The notes under the pieces are model-generated. The model saw only the letters and a program-made list of their open reading frames with translations. It did no database searches and had not been told where the DNA came from. This document shows, piece by piece, positions 59,681-64,000 of a stretch of DNA of 64,000 bases. Location: assembly GCF_029873635.1 (NCBI RefSeq), contig NC_080420.1:52405457-52469456 (forward strand), given 5' to 3'. Source of the stretch: Malania oleifera (lineage: Eukaryota; Streptophyta; Magnoliopsida; Santalales; Ximeniaceae). The stretch's first letter is position 1. Every line of letters begins with the position of its first letter. Made by a program: the position numbers and the translations under genes.

Positions 59681-60984
59681 TGATTAGTACATAATATTGC
59701 ATATTTATGAACATTTATACGCCATCTTACTGCACATAAATAAGTAAATCATTTACGTAACATGCATATAGAACTTGTTGTGTGATTTTTGTGATTTGTA
59801 GATAAAGTGCAATAAATAATTGATTAGCCCTTGAGTGGAGTATGGAATGGCTGCAAAGACTTTAAGGATTCAAAGTACTAATTTGTGAAGTGAGGAAGGT
59901 GTTTGGAAGAATTGAATAACATCCAAGAGTGCTTTAATTCGGGTCAATTGAAGTAATGTAGTAGTTTTGCGCAGCATTGTTAAATCGGTCATAAATTTTG
60001 ACTCAGTTATTCAATTTATGCAAACTTGGTTGCCTTTCAAAGACGACTTCAAGTCCTACAAATTTGCATTTCACGAGAAAGTCCAAATTACAATGTTTAG
60101 CCATCCAAACTTGAGCTAGAAAAAAGGTGACGAGATTAAACAATAAATTTCAACAACACAAGGAGTGCAACTAGCATTTTGGTAGGAGAAGGTGTTTGTG
60201 GTAGGTATAGGAGTGTAACTAATAAATTGTATTAGGTTTTGGAGTGGGAGTAGTAGTTTTTCAACCTATAAATAAGAGGCTTGTGTTAGCCTTGAAAGAG
60301 GGGGGCAGCTACCTCATTTTCTTGTATTCTTTCTCTCATTTCCCTGTAAATATTCGGAAGTGTTTAATTTAAGTATTTCTTCGTTTCATTCTAATGGCCA
60401 ACTAAATTTCAAGTTAGGCTAAGGGTGGAGTCCTACATCCCATTATTGGTAATTCTCATCTCAGTCATCAAGTATTTTATGTTAAAATTGATTAATGTTC
60501 AATGATCTTTTTCTAAAAAATTTTGGTTTTGTAAACTTCTTGATTGATTGTAGACACGTTAAATCTTGTCACAACCAATGCCTTTTGTTCTTACATTCTA
60601 AAAGTTTGCTAAAATATTTTCATTTGGCATTAATCAACAATTTTTGTCAAACCTATGCATTTCAAGTGATATATCTTCCGATCAAGTTCAATAGGTATAT
60701 TGATGTTGGTTGAGTTATAAAGATGAGATTTGATTACCATTGATGAGATTAGGATGAAATCTAAACCCTAACCCTTTAATTAAATTGTTATAATCAAGTG
60801 ACAATTGTATTAATTAAAATTAATCCCCACACATCTCACTCTGAATTAATTTGTGACGTATGAACTCTTAAGCTTCCCAATTGAATCCCTGTGGAAATAA
60901 CCTTGGGACTCCAAGATTTACTATGGTTGACAATGAAATTTTCCTACGCTTGGGAATTGGACAATGATAAAAAAAAAATGACAA
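59681..60984 (+). repeat. 5' LTR of element F
   Basis: The left end is TGATTAG next to D; the right end lies just before the PBS and is approximate to about 20 bp. A TATA box, ctataaataag, is at 60266-60276. The phrase 'aatccctgtgg' near 60884 is often seen near Athila-type LTR ends. Confidence 0.75.
60266..60276 (+). promoter_or_regulatory. TATA box of the F LTR
   Basis: ctataaataag in the middle of the LTR. Unlike the other LTR promoters in the window, no CG-palindrome cluster is seen upstream of it. Confidence 0.65.
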
Positions 60985-60991
60985 GCATTTT

Positions 60992-61012
60992 TGGCGCCGT
61001 TGTCGAGGATTC
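60992..61012 (+). other. Primer binding site of element F
   Basis: tggcgccgttgtcgagga matches the Athila-type form tggcgccgttgccggggat with a few changes. Confidence 0.85.
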
Positions 61013-61292
61013 AGTTTAAGTTTGGAGAAAAAAAAAAGTACATAATACTATATATTTATATATATGTATATACCATGGCTGGTTTTTCTACCGCCTACTT
61101 GTACTAACTATTATACATTTATTTATTTATTTATTTATTTTGTACATTTATTTGTATTTACGTTTCCTTATTTTCCTTGGACGGTTGTGCCACCTGAACT
61201 GTTTATATTAACTTGTAGTAACATTTTCTTTCTTTTACAGGAACTAATTATTTTTTTTTTCTTCATTTTCTTGAATTTTGTTATCATAGTGT
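61013..61292 (+). other. Leader of element F with (ATTT)n run
   Basis: Non-coding leader between PBS and gag. It contains an ATTT microsatellite near 61115-61141 and a T run near 61249-61261. Confidence 0.6.
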
Positions 61293-63931
61293 ATGTCGAG
61301 TTGGGTTCGTGATGGAACTAATAGGCTAGTTAGGGAGCGGCCTTCTAGATTCATTCAATGTCACTTAGAATTCTCAGAAGAGCCCATCCAAGCACCTCCA
61401 TCCATAAATTTCCAAAGAGGACCCTCATCCTTTAGAGGACCAATGGATTGGAACCACAAAATAACCAAGAACTTCCACATGAGAGGGATGGAAATGGAGG
61501 CCCAATTCATTCTCCCAAGATTGCTCCACCCCAATATGGTGAAGCCAACCCCTTATTCGCTTAAGTTAATTAAGGGGGTGACAACAACCAACCCTTTCGC
61601 CAAGGTCAAGTGGGGCAACTGCCTTTCTTCGGAAATCAACGCAATATACAAGACCAAGAAGGAATGGGGGCACAACAATTTCAAAATTTTCAAAACTTTC
61701 AAAATGCCCCAAATTATCAAAATGTCCCTATTGTTCCCATCATTCAACATGAAAGAACATTCGGAGATTATTTCAATCCTCCAAGGTCTAGTGAGCCCTC
61801 TTGTATTCGTTTACCAATGCAAGCTTGCCACTTTGTGTTGAAACCTAAAATGATTAAGATGGTGCCCACATTTCATGGGATGGATTCAGAGTCCCCTTAC
61901 TTACATCTAAAGGAATTTGAATAGGTTTTTTCAACTCTTACTTACCCCGTTGCCCCTGAAGATATGGTTAAACGTAAGCTTTTCCCTTTTTCTTTAAAGG
62001 ATAAAGCTAAGTCATGGTTATATTCCCTTAAACCTCATTCTATTGCATTTTGGGAAGAAATGCAAAGAGACTTCTTAAAGAAGTTTTTCCCACATAAAAA
62101 AACCATTGATTTGACCAAACAAATTCAAAATTTTTCTGAAAAACTAAATGAAGAATTTCATCAAGTGTGGGAACGCTTCAAGGAGCTTCTACAAACCATT
62201 CCACATCATGGTCTAGATACTTGGCAAATTGTGAACTTTTTCATGCAAGGACTTTCACCTAAGAATTGCCATTATATAGACTTGATGTGCAATGGTGACT
62301 TTTTAAACAAATCACCTGAGGATGCATTAGATTACTTTGATGTTTTGGTGGAATGAGCCCAAACATGGGGTACTCCTCAATCCGTTGGAACATCAAGCCA
62401 CCCTGGTATTCAGAGTGGAGGAGGGAAGTACCAACTCAAAGAAAAGGACGATGTGTTAGTTAAGATTGCAAACCTCACAAGGAAAATGGAGGCTTTGCAA
62501 ATGAAAAAGGTAAACGAGGTTACCACTAGACCTAGATTGGAAAATGTTTGTGCAATTTGTGAGACCCAGGAACACTCCACTAGTGAGTGTCCCACCATTC
62601 CCTCTGTGAAGGAAGTGATTAGTGGTCAGGCAAGTGTAAATTCTTTGAATCAATTCAAAAGGCCCTTCAACAATCCATACTCTGAAACTTGCGACAAAGG
62701 GTGATCAAATCACCCTAACTTTAGTTGGAAGAATCAAGAGGTGGCTAATCCTTCATTTGCTGCTCAAAGTTTCAATCACCATGCCCCACCAAATTTTCAA
62801 GGGCAAGGAGCCCAATTCCATCAAAGTCAAGGTTCTCAGGGGTATGCTCAAAATCTTCCTCAAGCATATGCCCCTCCAGGGGAAAAAAATCCTCCACCAT
62901 ACCAAGCCCCTCATAAAATAAGTTTGGAGGATTAAATGCAACAATTCATAGCCCACACGAGTCAATCAATTTCTCAAATCACTCAATCTATTGGGGATGT
63001 GAAAGCTCAAATTACTAAGTTGAACACCACTGTTGGGGCACTTCAACAAGAAAAAGATAAATTTCCTTCTCAAACCCAAGCTAATCTAGTGGATCAACAT
63101 AGTATTGCGAGTACTAGTGACTTTGAGGTGACTATGGAGCATGCTAAATCCATTACCCTTAGAAGTGGTAAGAAATTTGAAAGAAAAATTCCACAAAAAG
63201 ATATTTCAAAAAGAAATGATGAAGGCTCTTCAAGCAATGTTTTCAAGGAGCCTATTCATAAATCTAAGAGTAATGAGGTGATGCAAGAGCCCCAAGAGAT
63301 TGAGGGTGAGAAAGTTGTTGCAAAAGATCCAATAATCATTTCGTACCCACGGAGACTCAAGGCTCCTCAAAAGGGGAGGTGTGATGTCGAAATGCTTGAA
63401 TTGTTCCAACAAGTGAAGGTGAATATACCTCTGCTTGATGCCATAAAGCAAGTGCCTGCATATGCTAAATTTTTAAAGGGTCTGTGCACTGTGAAGCGTA
63501 AGCATAATATGCATAGCAAAGTCCTTTTGGCTGAACAAGTGAGCTCAATCTTGAATGCAACTACACCTCCCAAATACAAAGACCCTCGGAGCCCGATCAT
63601 TTCCATAGTGATAGGGGAATTCAAATTCAAGCGTGCCTTGCTTGATTTGGGGGTGAGTGTGAATCTTCTCCCCTACTCTATGTATGAAAAACTTGGGTTG
63701 GGAGAGTTGAAGCCAACAAATATGACCTTAGAATTGGCAGATAGAAGTATTAGAATCCCTAAAGGAGTTGGGGAGGATGTTTTAGTACAAGTGGATCAAT
63801 TCTTTTACCCTATTGATTTTGTGGTACTGGATACTCAACAAGTGGTGACCAAAAATTCTCACATCCCCATTATCCTTGGTAGACCATTCCTTGCTACAGC
63901 AATGCTAACATCCAATGTAGGAATGGTTTAA
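61293..63931 (+). pseudogene. Athila-type gag and protease of element F, with stops and one frameshift
   Basis: ATG at 61293 opens frame 3 to about 61610, where a frameshift moves coding to frame 2. Frame 2 then carries the rest with stops at about 61922, 62354, 62702 and 62933. The gag domain is 'KLFPFSLKDKAKSWLYSLK', 'FWEEMQRDFLKKFFPHKK' and 'VNFFMQGLSPKN' (61964-62356). A CCHC knuckle (C-AI-C-ETQE-H-STSE-C) is near 62550. A Gln/Pro/Ala-rich linker and a coiled-coil segment follow. The protease is 'RALLDLGVSVNLLPYSMYE' and 'IPIILGRPFLATA' at about 63630-63905. The order and motifs match Athila gag-protease. Stops show it is inactive as a single frame. Confidence 0.92.
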
Positions 63932-64000
63932 TGAAAATCTCATTTGGGAACATGACTGCTGAACATAACATGTTTAATGTCATGAAGCAAGTTGGAGATG

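Larger units (their letters stand above)
59681..64000 (+). mobile_element. Athila-type Gypsy element F, runs off the window
   Basis: Begins TGATTAGTACAT directly in the U3 of D (duplication candidate ataac, 59676-59680). It has an LTR with TATA box, a PBS of the tggcgccgtt type, and a long gag-protease reading frame. RT and beyond lie past 64000. It is the innermost and probably the youngest complete insertion in this nest, although its gag has stops. Confidence 0.88.

Overview
This is 64 kb of angiosperm nuclear DNA, most likely from a repeat-rich (pericentromeric or heterochromatic) part of a large genome. I found no intact host gene, no tRNA or rRNA gene and no CRISPR array. The sequence is AT-rich and is mostly LTR retrotransposons with DNA transposons, a SINE, microsatellites and minisatellites. 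All coding sequence I recognise is decayed retrotransposon gag/pol, with domain order, PBS, PPT and LTR termini still readable. The species cannot be fixed from the sequence; the family mix (Sirevirus-like Copia, Tekay-like chromovirus, Tat and Athila Gypsy, CACTA, hAT MITE) says flowering plant.

Left part (1-20877): a tRNA-derived SINE with a perfect 10-bp target duplication (630-850); a 1981-bp solo Sirevirus-type LTR with 5-bp duplication gttgg (1312-3292); a G-run minisatellite (4386-4497); a Gypsy integrase remnant on the minus strand (4700-5876) interrupted by a plus-strand Copia element 'I' that has gag but no pol (5877-10939); a 1846-bp non-autonomous CACTA transposon (10940-12785, TSD act) that carries a captured LTR fragment; an inverted 3' fragment of a relative of element I (12789-13745); then mostly featureless AT-rich DNA with one LTR-like promoter block (about 15200-16640) and microsatellites.

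Right part (20878-64000) is one deep nest. Reading outside in: Sirevirus-type G (3' LTR 20878-23105) is split by a Tat-type Gypsy J (5' LTR about 23757-24227). J holds a complete Tekay-like chromovirus A (27743-36284, TSD tttca) and, in its 3' tandem-repeat region, LTR B (39413-41087). B is split by Sirevirus C (3' LTR 41088-43225, gag-pol 43905-48215). C is split by Tekay-like chromovirus D (48222 onward). D's 3' LTR holds a solo LTR E (48860-50995, TSD aacta), its 3' region holds a 57-bp minisatellite with an hAT MITE inside (52951-53516), and its 5' LTR is split at 59680 by Athila-type element F, which runs off the window. The right halves of G, J, B, C, D and F all lie beyond 64000, in a predictable order.

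The most unusual signal is in the LTR promoters. At least two unrelated families (Sirevirus-type Copia and Tekay-like Gypsy), and probably others, have a cluster of short near-palindromic CG-centred units (gtcgac, gtcgcc or acgt cores) just upstream of a TATA box. Each Sirevirus-type LTR has its own version of the unit, as if the units were homogenised within each lineage. A second unusual signal is LTR extension: one family's LTR has swallowed its own PPT and another family's has swallowed its own PBS, and both changes have been copied into all LTRs of the element concerned.
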